A DNA stretch of 64,000 nt from Alteromonas macleodii (lineage in GTDB: Bacteria; Pseudomonadota; Gammaproteobacteria; Enterobacterales; Alteromonadaceae), in contig NZ_LR812090.1 of NCBI RefSeq assembly GCF_903772925.1, positions 2,810,333 through 2,874,332 on the forward strand, read 5' to 3'. The notes under the pieces are model-generated. The model was not told the origin of the DNA. It worked only from the letters and a program-made list of their open reading frames with translations, and searched no databases. Each line of letters begins with the position of its first letter. Positions within the stretch are counted from its first letter, which is position 1. The position numbers and the translations under genes were made by a program. Of the stretch, positions 18,143 to 25,973 are shown one piece after another.

Positions 18143-18808
18143 TTACCTCGTACCTTCAGTTCTGTATAACTTACCGTTTCTGGTGGTTACTTGTTCTTCG
18201 CGCCAAAACAGTTCGGCAGGGAAAAAGCGTGTTGCTGCAGCGACAATGTTTTTATTTCTAGCGTTGATAATTCGAGCGTTAACCACCGCACCAGACTCTT
18301 GATACACCATGGTGCCGGTAATATAAAAATCGACGCGCTCAATGTTGGAAAGCTGGTCGATATCGCGGGTTAATACTCTGTCGCTTTCGTTACTAACAAT
18401 TATATCGTTCGAAAGCTTAAATTCTTGAGTAGAAAAGCCTCTTTTCGTGGCCTCAGTAATCATTCCCTGTTCAAGTTGATGGCCCAATAGCATTAACGGG
18501 TGTTGATGGTCGGCGCTGTATTTCATAGTATCTGCAGGTACAAAGCCAACTACCGCGTAGCGTGACTGACGTGCCGGACCCACATCCGCAAAAAGTTCAT
18601 TTGCCAACATATAGGTATGGTATTCCACATTCCCCAATGCCGATACGTCGCTGGCATCGGTTTGCGCAAATTGACTTTTAGGTTTGTCAGATGAAGAGCA
18701 ACCAGAGAGTAAGCCTAGGAAAAGCGCGGCATATGCCAAGGCTTTCGCGACTAAGCGACCATTTTCTGTCGGCAAAGCGTGAGAGGCAGGTTTTGTGATA
18801 CTTTTCAT
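18143..18808 (-). CDS. FlgO-like lipoprotein, copy 1 of 3
   Basis: The first gene of the three-gene operon: 221 residues, with an LLSGC lipobox (Cys37) after an unusually long N-terminal region. It has the shared core: YAVVGFVPADTM, LMLLGHQLEQGMITEATKRGFSTQEFK, DRVLTRDID, VDFYITGTM, AVVNARIINARNKNIVAAATRFFP. It has lost most of the linker seen in copies 2 and 3. As with the others, FlgO-family membership rests on motif order and not on a search. The promoter should lie in the 385-bp region upstream. Confidence 0.72.
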   Translation of the reverse strand: MKSITKPASHALPTENGRLVAKALAYAALFLGLLSGCSSSDKPKSQFAQTDASDVSALGNVEYHTYMLANELFADVGPARQSRYAVVGFVPADTMKYSADHQHPLMLLGHQLEQGMITEATKRGFSTQEFKLSNDIIVSNESDRVLTRDIDQLSNIERVDFYITGTMVYQESGAVVNARIINARNKNIVAAATRFFPAELFWREEQVTTRNGKLYRTEGTR

Positions 18809-19060
18809 TACACGTGTCCAGTGAAAAACGTCAAATTTCTATCGGAAAGAAGCAAAAACTCATCGAAAAACAGTGATCAGCTACTACGCAAACCGACATT
18901 TTCAGTGTCTTTAAACAGGCTTTTGCAAAATTCACACCAAAGAGAGGCTACAAGTCGAATTGAGAACGCTACTTTTAAGCGTGTTAGATAAGGCGGCTAA
19001 TTTCAGGGGGGATATAGTTTTTCAGTGCTGAAGGAATTTAAGATTCAACGCCATACAATT
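18809..19060. other. Intergenic region upstream of the FlgO-like operon
   Basis: Part of a 385-bp gene-free stretch. It should carry the promoter of the FlgO-like operon. I saw no convincing palindrome or RNA element; a c-di-GMP riboswitch was looked for and not found. Confidence 0.35.
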
Positions 19061-19088
19061 CAAAAAAGCGGAGGGGACTTGCCGCTTT
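19061..19088 (-). terminator. Terminator of the GNAT/VOC gene group
   Basis: Stem AAAGCGG / CCGCTTT with a 10-base loop. Read on the minus strand it ends in a T6 run (CCGCTTTTTTG), about 105 bp after the stop of the acetyltransferase gene at 19194. Confidence 0.65.
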
Positions 19089-19193
19089 AGGACAGAAAGC
19101 TGCCGATAATTAAATAGGCAAAGATCACCATGCCAAGTGATTAAAAAACTTGAGAACTCCCGGGACTCTCATGCCACGTTAATGACCAAGTAG

Positions 19194-19613
19194 CTAAATA
19201 AACCTACACAGGCCTAAACCTAAGCTCTGACCATCGCGAGGTTTAAAGCCAAACTTAAGATAAAAGCTCTCTTTACCGTGCGCAGCCAACAGGCCAATGG
19301 TTGCGCCAGGTGCGCAGCAAGACTCCAAATGTGCAATCAACGTGTTCATTATCTTCGATCCCAAACCTTTATTCTGATGTCCTGGATGAATAATGACGTC
19401 TTGAATATAAAAATACATTGCGCCATCGCCAATCACCCGACCACAGCCTACAAGGTTGCTGTCGAGGTAAATTGTTGCCCAAAACAACGAGGCATCAATA
19501 CTTTTTTGAACAACCGATAAACCCGGGTTACTCCATCCAATCAACTTTCTTAAATTGGCAAAGTCTTCAACTGACGGAGGGCTTTCTTTAATGGTGTAAT
19601 TCGTATGCATCAT
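19194..19613 (-). CDS. GNAT family N-acetyltransferase
   Basis: A 139-residue GNAT protein. The acetyl-CoA pyrophosphate loop is HPGHQNKGLGSKIM (motif A; the Q/RxxGxG/A element is QNKGLG), preceded by the strand IQDVIIHP; FYLKFGFKPR is motif B. The substrate is unknown. It is the third of three small same-strand genes (GNAT, VOC, GNAT) with gaps of 30-45 bp, ending at a T-run terminator. It looks like accessory metabolism or resistance; nothing in the sequence narrows that further. Confidence 0.82.
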   Translation of the reverse strand: MMHTNYTIKESPPSVEDFANLRKLIGWSNPGLSVVQKSIDASLFWATIYLDSNLVGCGRVIGDGAMYFYIQDVIIHPGHQNKGLGSKIMNTLIAHLESCCAPGATIGLLAAHGKESFYLKFGFKPRDGQSLGLGLCRFI

Positions 19614-19643
19614 TCGTCATTCCGCCCTTCGTTCTCGCAAAAG

Positions 19644-19988
19644 CTAGCTACCTAATTCGGTAATGTGAAGTAGTTCGCCCGACGGGCCCCATATATAGAA
19701 AACACTTCCCCAATGTTGTTGCTCAATTGATGAAATTTTCGTTTTATGTAATGAGCGTGAGCACAGATCAAAAGCGTCCTGAATGTCTGCTACACATATT
19801 TGTAGCATAAAGTTATTCGCCAATTCAGGATTATAAAAGCGCTGAAGAAAGAAGAGACAATCACCATTTTCAAACAGTGTGAGGTCTTCATTTACGTACT
19901 CTGCATTAAATCCAATCTCAGAATAAAATGCTTTAGAAATGTCGTAGTTTTTGCTTGGAATAAAAGTCTTAATATCTATGACGTCCAT
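19644..19988 (-). CDS. VOC superfamily (glyoxalase/bleomycin-resistance fold) protein
   Basis: A 114-residue vicinal-oxygen-chelate protein: IKTFIPSKNYDISKAFYSEIGF is the first beta-alpha-beta unit and VFYIWGPSGELLHITEL the last strands. The first metal ligand position is not a clear His/Gln, although His109 and Glu112 near the end could be ligands, so it may be a binding protein and not an enzyme. It lies between two GNAT genes on the same strand. The function is not assignable. Confidence 0.75.
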   Translation of the reverse strand: MDVIDIKTFIPSKNYDISKAFYSEIGFNAEYVNEDLTLFENGDCLFFLQRFYNPELANNFMLQICVADIQDAFDLCSRSLHKTKISSIEQQHWGSVFYIWGPSGELLHITELGS

Positions 19989-20033
19989 ATCTTGAGATCC
20001 CTCGCATTTCGCTGCTTTAAATTTAAGTCGTGG

Positions 20034-20471
20034 CTAAATGGCAATAACAGCAAGCATGTCTTCGCCATCTTCATCTAACCCCACCTCTTCGAAACCAAAG
20101 CTTGAATAGAAGGCTTTGGCGACAGGATTCTTGGGGTTATAGCATATCTCTATCTGTTTGAGCTCAGAAGTTTGCTTTATAAGCGTGATAGCTTGAGATA
20201 GAGCAACTCTGCCAATTCCATTATTCTGATGGCTCTCATCAATCATAAAGCGCCAAATGGACACTTTGGTTGGCGTTTCCTGAACCCACATCAAGAATCC
20301 TACGGGCTGGTCGTTGCAATAAATGGCTTTGCAGGTATGGTTCTCGTTGTAAAAAGACTCAACCAACGACCACATATTGCACGCTACAAACGCTTGCTGA
20401 TTTTCCGCCACATCCAAGTCACAAACCTGCTCATAGTTAGATTTGTTTATTTCTTCCAGTGAAATTTTCAT
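20034..20471 (-). CDS. GNAT family N-acetyltransferase
   Basis: A 145-residue acetyltransferase: VSIWRFMIDESHQNNGIGRVAL contains the acetyl-CoA loop QNNGIG, and NPVAKAFYSSFGFEEVG is the conserved C-terminal helix-strand. YNENHTCKAIYCNDQPVGFLMW gives the central strands. The overall pattern is like diamine/spermidine acetyltransferase-type GNATs, but this is a loose resemblance. It is the first gene of the GNAT-VOC-GNAT group; the ATG start is at 20471. Confidence 0.8.
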   Translation of the reverse strand: MKISLEEINKSNYEQVCDLDVAENQQAFVACNMWSLVESFYNENHTCKAIYCNDQPVGFLMWVQETPTKVSIWRFMIDESHQNNGIGRVALSQAITLIKQTSELKQIEICYNPKNPVAKAFYSSFGFEEVGLDEDGEDMLAVIAI

Positions 20472-20740
20472 CCTGTCTTCTTTTTCCGGTTAATTATTAA
20501 GAACAAATAAATAATTGTGGCTGTTTTGGTATTTTAAACTTTCTTATCAGCAATTGAGGTAAGTAATTTCGTTATTCATTGTGATATGTTGTTCTTGGTT
20601 CGTGTTTTAATCTTTATAATATAGTGACACGCTTTACAGGAACTGTTGGTTAGGAGCATACGGAATAGCGCTTTTGACAGAGGTAATCTTACCCACAACA
20701 AGCACATCACCTTTCAGTTATTGAAATAAGGATATTTATA

Positions 20741-21451
20741 TTGAAAAAACTCTCTTTTGTTTTGACCGCAGTATTGTTCACTACTGTGGGTTACCTTATC
20801 GGTTCGTTAACCAGTGAGCCACGTCTTCAGAAACAAGGCCAAGCAACTAACCTAAACAATACAGCAGCTCCCCACGCGGATAAGTCAGGTTCAACTTCGT
20901 TTCAGGCACTAACTTCAGCGGAAGAACTTACGGTGACGAAAGTCGATACTGACGCTGAGCTAAAAAATGAAAAGCTAACTAGTGATGAAACCAATGTTCA
21001 CGCTTTGATTGAACCAGAAGACCCCATTGACGATACAAGTCACATTTTGCAGGTCAATAACGACGTGGCCACATTAGACACTAAGCGTTTAGGTTCGTTG
21101 ACTATTACGGAATTAAAGGGTCTTGTTGAGACGATAAAGTTTGCTCCAAAAACTAGTGAGACCCTTTCAATAGAAAACGATCTGCAAGATTCACTTATCG
21201 ACAAACTAAATGAGCAAGACGCAGCACTGTATCAAGAGGCCGTTTGCAATAATGACCTTTGTGCAATAGAGGTGGCGTCAGATGACACTGAAATATTAAA
21301 TAGTCTAGTAGATGACTTAATGTTTGACGCAGACATTTCCTCTAGTATGCAAGGAGGCTTTGTTAGGCTATACAGTGAAGATAATCAACACGTTGCTACA
21401 TTTCTTGGCGTAAGAAAAGGTAAGGCATCAACTGTAATAATCGCCAACTGA
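20741..21451 (+). CDS. Hypothetical protein with N-terminal membrane anchor
   Basis: I do not recognise this 236-residue protein. It begins with TTG at 20741, 8 bases after a TAAGGA ribosome-binding site, and has a hydrophobic segment at residues 5-22 (a signal anchor or uncleaved signal). The following 90 residues are Thr/Asp/Glu-rich and probably disordered; the rest is acidic with one cysteine pair (CNNDLC). It stands alone between oppositely oriented genes. Confidence 0.6.
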   Translation: MKKLSFVLTAVLFTTVGYLIGSLTSEPRLQKQGQATNLNNTAAPHADKSGSTSFQALTSAEELTVTKVDTDAELKNEKLTSDETNVHALIEPEDPIDDTSHILQVNNDVATLDTKRLGSLTITELKGLVETIKFAPKTSETLSIENDLQDSLIDKLNEQDAALYQEAVCNNDLCAIEVASDDTEILNSLVDDLMFDADISSSMQGGFVRLYSEDNQHVATFLGVRKGKASTVIIAN

Positions 21452-21557
21452 ATGCTCCCAGTTACCGCTTATTTTACTAGCTAATACCTTCCCTAAACAG
21501 ATTCTGTCTGGCACTCTGCAGCTTTTATTTGTATTTACCGCTCGACCAACTCCATTA

Positions 21558-22049
21558 CTATAAGGACAGGACGGAACTAAGAACTAATGCCGAAAGGTAC
21601 AACCCTAAGCCAAATACTGCATGGTTTAAAACGCTATGTAGACGGACAGCGTTAGGATTAGGCGTTTTCGACGCGGCAACTCCTGCGCCCATACCAGGCT
21701 GCAATATAAAGAACGGTGCAATGACCGTAGCGATACCGAGCGCTACTGCTGGACCTAGTGTCGGCTCGAACAACCAAGCCTCTCCAAATATAAGAAAAAG
21801 TAACACCGCATAGCCAATACCAATCACGTAATGCGCTGTCCACCCAATGATCTTCTCACCACTCACATCATCGGCGTGTGCTATAGAAGTATGCGAGAAC
21901 CGCCCTTTTCTCATATGCCCTATCCAACGCCCTACCATGCCCCAATTTGTTGGAGCAATACCAAACAGTTGTTGCCTTAGCAGCGCCCATAAATCCATCA
22001 CTAGGGTAGCCCCAATACCAATTAGCATGATAAAAACAATATTCTGCAT
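21558..22049 (-). CDS. DUF2938 family membrane protein
   Basis: A 163-residue protein with four predicted membrane helices, matching the DUF2938 pattern: GIGATLVMDLWALLRQ at the N-terminus, GWTAHYVIGIGYAV in the middle, HSVLNHAVFGLGLYLSAL at the end. The function is unknown. I start it at the ATG at 22049; an upstream in-frame TTG is possible. It is divergent from a MerR-type regulator, and its promoter has the 19-bp spacer with an embedded palindrome typical of MerR-activated genes, so it is probably induced by whatever that regulator senses. Confidence 0.82.
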   Translation of the reverse strand: MQNIVFIMLIGIGATLVMDLWALLRQQLFGIAPTNWGMVGRWIGHMRKGRFSHTSIAHADDVSGEKIIGWTAHYVIGIGYAVLLFLIFGEAWLFEPTLGPAVALGIATVIAPFFILQPGMGAGVAASKTPNPNAVRLHSVLNHAVFGLGLYLSALVLSSVLSL

Positions 22050-22089
22050 ATTCACACTCAACAGCTAGTTACAATTAATTAGAGATGAT

Positions 22090-22120
22090 AGCCTACAACT
22101 TCAAGTTAACTTTAAGTCAA
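22090..22120 (-). promoter_or_regulatory. MerR-type promoter with operator in a 19-bp spacer
   Basis: On the minus strand, -35 TTGACT (22115-22120) and -10 TAGGCT (22090-22095) are separated by exactly 19 bp. A 20-bp palindrome with one mismatched pair, ACTTCAAGTTAACTTTAAGT at 22098-22117, sits in that spacer. This over-long spacer with a dyad is the hallmark of promoters activated by MerR-family DNA distortion. It drives the DUF2938 gene; the adjacent MerR regulator is the obvious binder. Confidence 0.8.
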
Positions 22121-22140
22121 GCGAACCTTTGGAAAAGTGT

Positions 22141-22554
22141 ATGGAAATATCTCAAGTTGCAAAAAAGTCCGGAGTTTCAGCTTCCACGCTGCGGTTTTAT
22201 GAAGAGAAAGGTCTTATCAGTTCTATTGGTAGACAAGGTATACGCCGCGTGTTTAGCCCAAATGTACTAGAGCGGCTTGAACTAATTGCACTAGGTCGCG
22301 CTGCAGGTTTTTCTCTAGAAGAAATTGCGGGCATTTTGGGGAACGAGGCAAAGCCGGAAATTGATCGTGAACTACTACTGAGAAAAGCTAATAAATTAGA
22401 CGGAACAATAAAGAAGCTTACAGCTATGCGTGATGGTCTGAAACATGCGGCAGCCTGCACAGCGCCAAGCCACTTAGAATGCCCTAGATTTCGTCGTTTA
22501 ATGAACCTCGCCGGTACAGGGGCAATAAAAGGCTTAACAACGAACAGAAAGTAA
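22141..22554 (+). CDS. MerR family transcriptional regulator
   Basis: A 137-residue MerR-type activator. The N-terminal winged helix MEISQVAKKSGVSASTLRFYEEKGLI, wing SSIGRQGIRRVFSPN and LIALGRAAGFSLEEIAGIL are canonical, followed by a coiled dimerisation helix and a C-terminal ACTAPSHLECPRF segment with two cysteines that may bind a metal or respond to redox. The ATG at 22141 is preferred to the TTG four codons upstream because GGAAAA precedes it. It is divergent from the DUF2938 gene across a MerR-type promoter. Confidence 0.88.
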   Translation: MEISQVAKKSGVSASTLRFYEEKGLISSIGRQGIRRVFSPNVLERLELIALGRAAGFSLEEIAGILGNEAKPEIDRELLLRKANKLDGTIKKLTAMRDGLKHAAACTAPSHLECPRFRRLMNLAGTGAIKGLTTNRK

Positions 22555-22783
22555 AATGACAGCTTTTAGACGTGTATTTGTTCGAGCTGGAATTTGAAAT
22601 TATACGCGCACACCCTTCTTGCTATTCACCCAGCGCAATTATCCTATTAAAAGCCACAGCAATAATTTAATTTTATTAAAATAATAATAATCCATAATTT
22701 TAAGTTAATAACTTTAAGAACTAGTATATCGGTCAATCAAGGGCGCTTGCCCGGTTTACAGTAATACAACAGTTAAGGAAGTT

Positions 22784-23392
22784 ATGATGAAGAAGTGGCT
22801 ATTAATGATGGCGAGTTTATCGGTAATCACTCTACCGACATTTACAGCAAATGCTGTGCAGGAAACAATGACGAAAGAAGAGCAAGCCTTACAAACGGCT
22901 TATCCACGTGCCTTTTCTCACATTGGTATTTCGGTACCAGATTTGGAAAAAGCGGTAGAGTTTTACAGTGAAGTACTTGGTTGGTACACCATAATGGAGC
23001 CGACTAGTGTGCAAGAAGATAACAGCGCAATTGGCAAAATGTCGACCGACGTATTCGGCAAGGGATGGGGCAGTTATAAAATTGCTCATATGTCGACCAG
23101 CGATAAGATAGGTATTGAGCTGTTCCAATTTGAACAACAGAAAAACCCTGACAATAACTTTAAATATTGGGAAACGGGCGTATTTCCCTTTGCAGTTCAA
23201 GATCCAAATGTTGAAGAACTGGCGCAGAAAATTGTGGATGCCGGCGGTAAGCGCCGTATGGAAAAACCTCGCTACTATTACCCGGGTGAAAAGCCATATC
23301 GTATGATTTATATGGAAGACCCGTTCGGTAACATCATCGAAATTTACAGCCACAGCTACGAACTTCACTACGCTAGCGGTGCTTATCAGTAA
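22784..23392 (+). CDS. Exported VOC-family protein
   Basis: A 202-residue VOC (glyoxalase-like) protein with a Sec signal peptide (MKKWLLMMASLSVITLPTFTANA). The fold units are FSHIGISVPDLEKAVEFYSEVLGW (His as first metal ligand), IGIELFQFE (Glu) and MEDPFGNIIEIYSHSYE (Glu), so a metal site like that of active VOC enzymes is present. Its periplasmic location is unusual for this superfamily and rules out a classic cytoplasmic glyoxalase I role. The start is ATG-ATG at 22784 after AAGGAAG. A strong hairpin follows the stop. Confidence 0.82.
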   Translation: MMKKWLLMMASLSVITLPTFTANAVQETMTKEEQALQTAYPRAFSHIGISVPDLEKAVEFYSEVLGWYTIMEPTSVQEDNSAIGKMSTDVFGKGWGSYKIAHMSTSDKIGIELFQFEQQKNPDNNFKYWETGVFPFAVQDPNVEELAQKIVDAGGKRRMEKPRYYYPGEKPYRMIYMEDPFGNIIEIYSHSYELHYASGAYQ

Positions 23393-23406
23393 GTCTAACA
23401 ATCGTT

Positions 23407-23434
23407 AAAACGCCCGCATGTAGCGGGCGCTTTA
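23407..23434 (+). terminator. Terminator after the exported VOC gene
   Basis: A perfect 7-bp GC stem, CGCCCGC / GCGGGCG, with loop ATGTA, flanked by AAAA on the left and CTTTAG on the right, sits 18 bp after the stop. It may also stop transcripts from the convergent M15 gene. Confidence 0.75.
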
Positions 23435-23478
23435 GCTAATCGAAAATTAAATGCAACTGAGAGACCCCGATAATCTGC

Positions 23479-24549
23479 TTAAGGCTTTCTCCACCGCGCT
23501 TTAATACCACGGGTATCAATATGAATAAATGGACCTCGGTGAGGTTTAGGCCCATAAACCCCCATACCACCGATTAAGCCTTTATATTCACTGCGTTTGT
23601 TTAGCTCTGCAATCATGTTGGCCATTACGTCAGCATCTTTAATATTCACTACCCCATCGCTGTTCAAGTCATCCATTCTGTAGTTACCGTCATTATCTAC
23701 AAAAATGTCGGCTGCATCGCCATATACATGTCGACTAAACTTGACGTTACCGATTGCCTTATTATATTGAGGCGTTCTGTATCCGCTCATGATCACCATG
23801 TTTGAAACATGAATTTTGTTCATATTCATTTCTCTTCTAAGCATTTCGAGCTTTAAAAGTAGAGATGGACGAAGATACACGAATTTAGGGTAGCCAGAGC
23901 GCTGTTTACTGGTGAACTCTTTCAATTTGAAATGGGGAGACAATAGTAAGTCTTGGTTTTTCTGGGTAACTTCAATAAAGCCTTCGGGTTCAACGTAAAC
24001 GTCTTTATTTTTTACTTCGCTTTCATCTGGATAGGGCCCTATATGATAATATTTTAGGCGTCCTCCTTGGACTTCCTCGGCAGGAATCATCACAAATACA
24101 TTTAACGACATATTAACCTGCCCGTCTTCGCTTCTTATTTCTAAGCGCTGCTCGCCAGGGGTATCTTTCGCCTGCCAATGCCATGTCATAGACTCGGATT
24201 TTGCAACCATTACACCGTTTTCAAACAGCTGATAGTTTTTATCCGGTTGCGGATAAATAATTTCTAGCTCTGTAATCTCTTCAGGCAATACAAATGAAGA
24301 AAAGACGTTGTAAGGCACCACGATATTATTGATCTTTAAACTAAACTCAGCATCCTCCAAGTGAGCTTTATTCTCAACGACAACTGGCTCGTGTGGCGCT
24401 CTTTGAGTGCTTCTTTTAGAGACTTTTTTCTGAACCACCTCGGCATTTTTTGCATCTGCGCCCTGCGCAAGGGCATGTGCATAATGTGCGTTAAAAAGTA
24501 ATGCGAATGCCACTACCGAAGCTATTAGGTTGTTCACTATCATCTTCAT
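23479..24549 (-). CDS. M15-family (MepK/YcbK-like) peptidase with an EF-hand-like insert
   Basis: A 356-residue exported protein (signal peptide ending AHYAHA). Residues 65-200 form an extra beta-rich N-terminal region. The C-terminal domain is M15/DUF882-like: SGYRTPQYNKAIG (about 255-267), zinc motif SRHVYGDAAD (272-281) and HIDTRG (343-348). Between the zinc motifs lies DLNSDGVVNIKD (294-305), a perfect DxNxDG...D calcium-loop pattern as in EF-hands or dockerins. Its partner upstream is an L,D-transpeptidase, the same pairing as ldtD-mepK in E. coli, where MepK cuts 3-3 peptidoglycan crosslinks. That activity is inferred here; MepK itself is about half this length. Confidence 0.8.
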   Translation of the reverse strand: MKMIVNNLIASVVAFALLFNAHYAHALAQGADAKNAEVVQKKVSKRSTQRAPHEPVVVENKAHLEDAEFSLKINNIVVPYNVFSSFVLPEEITELEIIYPQPDKNYQLFENGVMVAKSESMTWHWQAKDTPGEQRLEIRSEDGQVNMSLNVFVMIPAEEVQGGRLKYYHIGPYPDESEVKNKDVYVEPEGFIEVTQKNQDLLLSPHFKLKEFTSKQRSGYPKFVYLRPSLLLKLEMLRREMNMNKIHVSNMVIMSGYRTPQYNKAIGNVKFSRHVYGDAADIFVDNDGNYRMDDLNSDGVVNIKDADVMANMIAELNKRSEYKGLIGGMGVYGPKPHRGPFIHIDTRGIKARWRKP

Positions 24550-24584
24550 TTACCTTGTTACCACTATTATTCGTTTATATTTTT

Positions 24585-25973
24585 TTACAGAGACGCTACC
24601 TGAGTAAGCGCCTTAGCGTCGCGTCTATCGCGCTGATAAATATCATTTCTAAAGTTCACGGTACCGTCTTGGTCAGCCCACGCGGTCCAATACACCAAAT
24701 GAATAGGCAGAGGCTCTTCGAGGTGAAAGGTTTTTGACTGGCTTAACTCACGAGCTGTCATGACGTTGTCCATTAGACTCTCTACGCCCTGCTCTTCTGC
24801 AATTAACTTTGCTAGTGAAAAGGGGTCTTCCAATCTAATACAGCCGTGAGACGCTGCGCGGTTTGTTTCACTAAACCACTGTTGATAGGGCGTATCGTGC
24901 ACGTACACAGCGTGTCGATTCGGGAATAGATACTTAACCTTGCCTAACGGATTCTTTTTGTTGGGGAGCTTTACTAAAAAATGATCAAACTGATAGGGCT
25001 TTATGTTTTCCCAATCGATTGTATTGGGGTCAACCAACTCTTCATCAACAAAACTATTTTTACGAATAACAATGTTGTTTTCTTCTAAGTAATTAGGGTT
25101 GTCTGCTACTTTTGGGGCGATCTCTTTAGTCGTGATCGAAAGTGGTATACGCCACTCTGGGTTAACGACGAACTTTTCGATATGATCGCTAAAAGAAGGC
25201 GTAGCCCAGCTTGGCTTGCCTACTACCACATCTTTAGTGGCTTTTACTTTACCTTGACTAATATAACGAAGGCGGAATTCTGGAATGTTAACTAACACGT
25301 AAGCATCGCTGTCTTTTTCTTCGAACATCTCCAAGCGTGTTATATTCAGTGCTAATTGCTGGGCTTTCTCATCTGCCGATACATTCAGTGCAGCAAGCGT
25401 CTTTTTGCCTACTACACCATCTACTAGAAGGCCATGACGGCGTTGAAAATCTTTTACTGCATTTTCGACATCTTTATCGAAAATGCATGGTTTGGAGTGA
25501 GTAGCGGTTAATGCATAAGTACAATTTGTATCTATCGAGGTGTATTCTCTGCCTAAACGAGCGACTAATGCACTTACAGCTTGAGCTTCCTCTTCACTGT
25601 AGATAGGTGTTGCATCTGCTGAAGCCTTTCTCAATGCACCATGCTTGAGAAGCAAGTCTTCGTCTAAGGCTACCCAACCACCTTGCTGAGCTATAGAAGA
25701 ATAAAAAGCATAGGCACTTTTCATTTGCTTTAACTGTGTCTGCAAAACAGAGTTGTTACTTGTCTGTTCTAATGCTTTTGGCGAGGAAGTAGAAACGGTC
25801 GAGGCAACACCTACTAAAGGTAACCAGAAAGATGCAGCAGCAATAAGGAGTTTTTTCGCTATGCTAGAAGTTCGCTTTTTAGGCGCTAAAAAGCGGCCAG
25901 AAGCGTTCACTTCTAATTGATTACTATGGCGCAATTGAACAGTATGCTTGACGGCTCGATGTTCGGTTTCCAT
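24585..25973 (-). CDS. L,D-transpeptidase (YcbB/LdtD-like)
   Basis: Forms 3-3 crosslinks in peptidoglycan. I start it at the ATG at 25973 (462 aa), with AGGAA about 5 bases upstream; the open frame goes on 23 codons without a site. A membrane/signal segment lies at about 38-58; the peptidoglycan-binding domain at about 165-197 (AVKDFQRRHGLLVDGVVGKKTLAALN region); the YkuD catalytic domain at about 225-400, with the nucleophile in SHGCIRLEDP (Cys378). YcbB enzymes have a cap insertion in the catalytic domain, and the 60-70 residues before the HGC motif fit that. It lies 35 bp upstream of the M15 peptidase, on the same strand. Confidence 0.9.
   Translation of the reverse strand: METEHRAVKHTVQLRHSNQLEVNASGRFLAPKKRTSSIAKKLLIAAASFWLPLVGVASTVSTSSPKALEQTSNNSVLQTQLKQMKSAYAFYSSIAQQGGWVALDEDLLLKHGALRKASADATPIYSEEEAQAVSALVARLGREYTSIDTNCTYALTATHSKPCIFDKDVENAVKDFQRRHGLLVDGVVGKKTLAALNVSADEKAQQLALNITRLEMFEEKDSDAYVLVNIPEFRLRYISQGKVKATKDVVVGKPSWATPSFSDHIEKFVVNPEWRIPLSITTKEIAPKVADNPNYLEENNIVIRKNSFVDEELVDPNTIDWENIKPYQFDHFLVKLPNKKNPLGKVKYLFPNRHAVYVHDTPYQQWFSETNRAASHGCIRLEDPFSLAKLIAEEQGVESLMDNVMTARELSQSKTFHLEEPLPIHLVYWTAWADQDGTVNFRNDIYQRDRRDAKALTQVASL

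Noticed and set aside
18809-19060. c-di-GMP riboswitch upstream of the FlgO-like operon
   Set aside because: None of the conserved riboswitch core sequences were found; only the terminator hairpin nearby is supported.
22889-23401. 170-codon minus-strand open frame
   Set aside because: Lies wholly antisense to the exported VOC gene, which has a signal peptide, domain motifs and a ribosome-binding site; the antisense product has no recognisable features.
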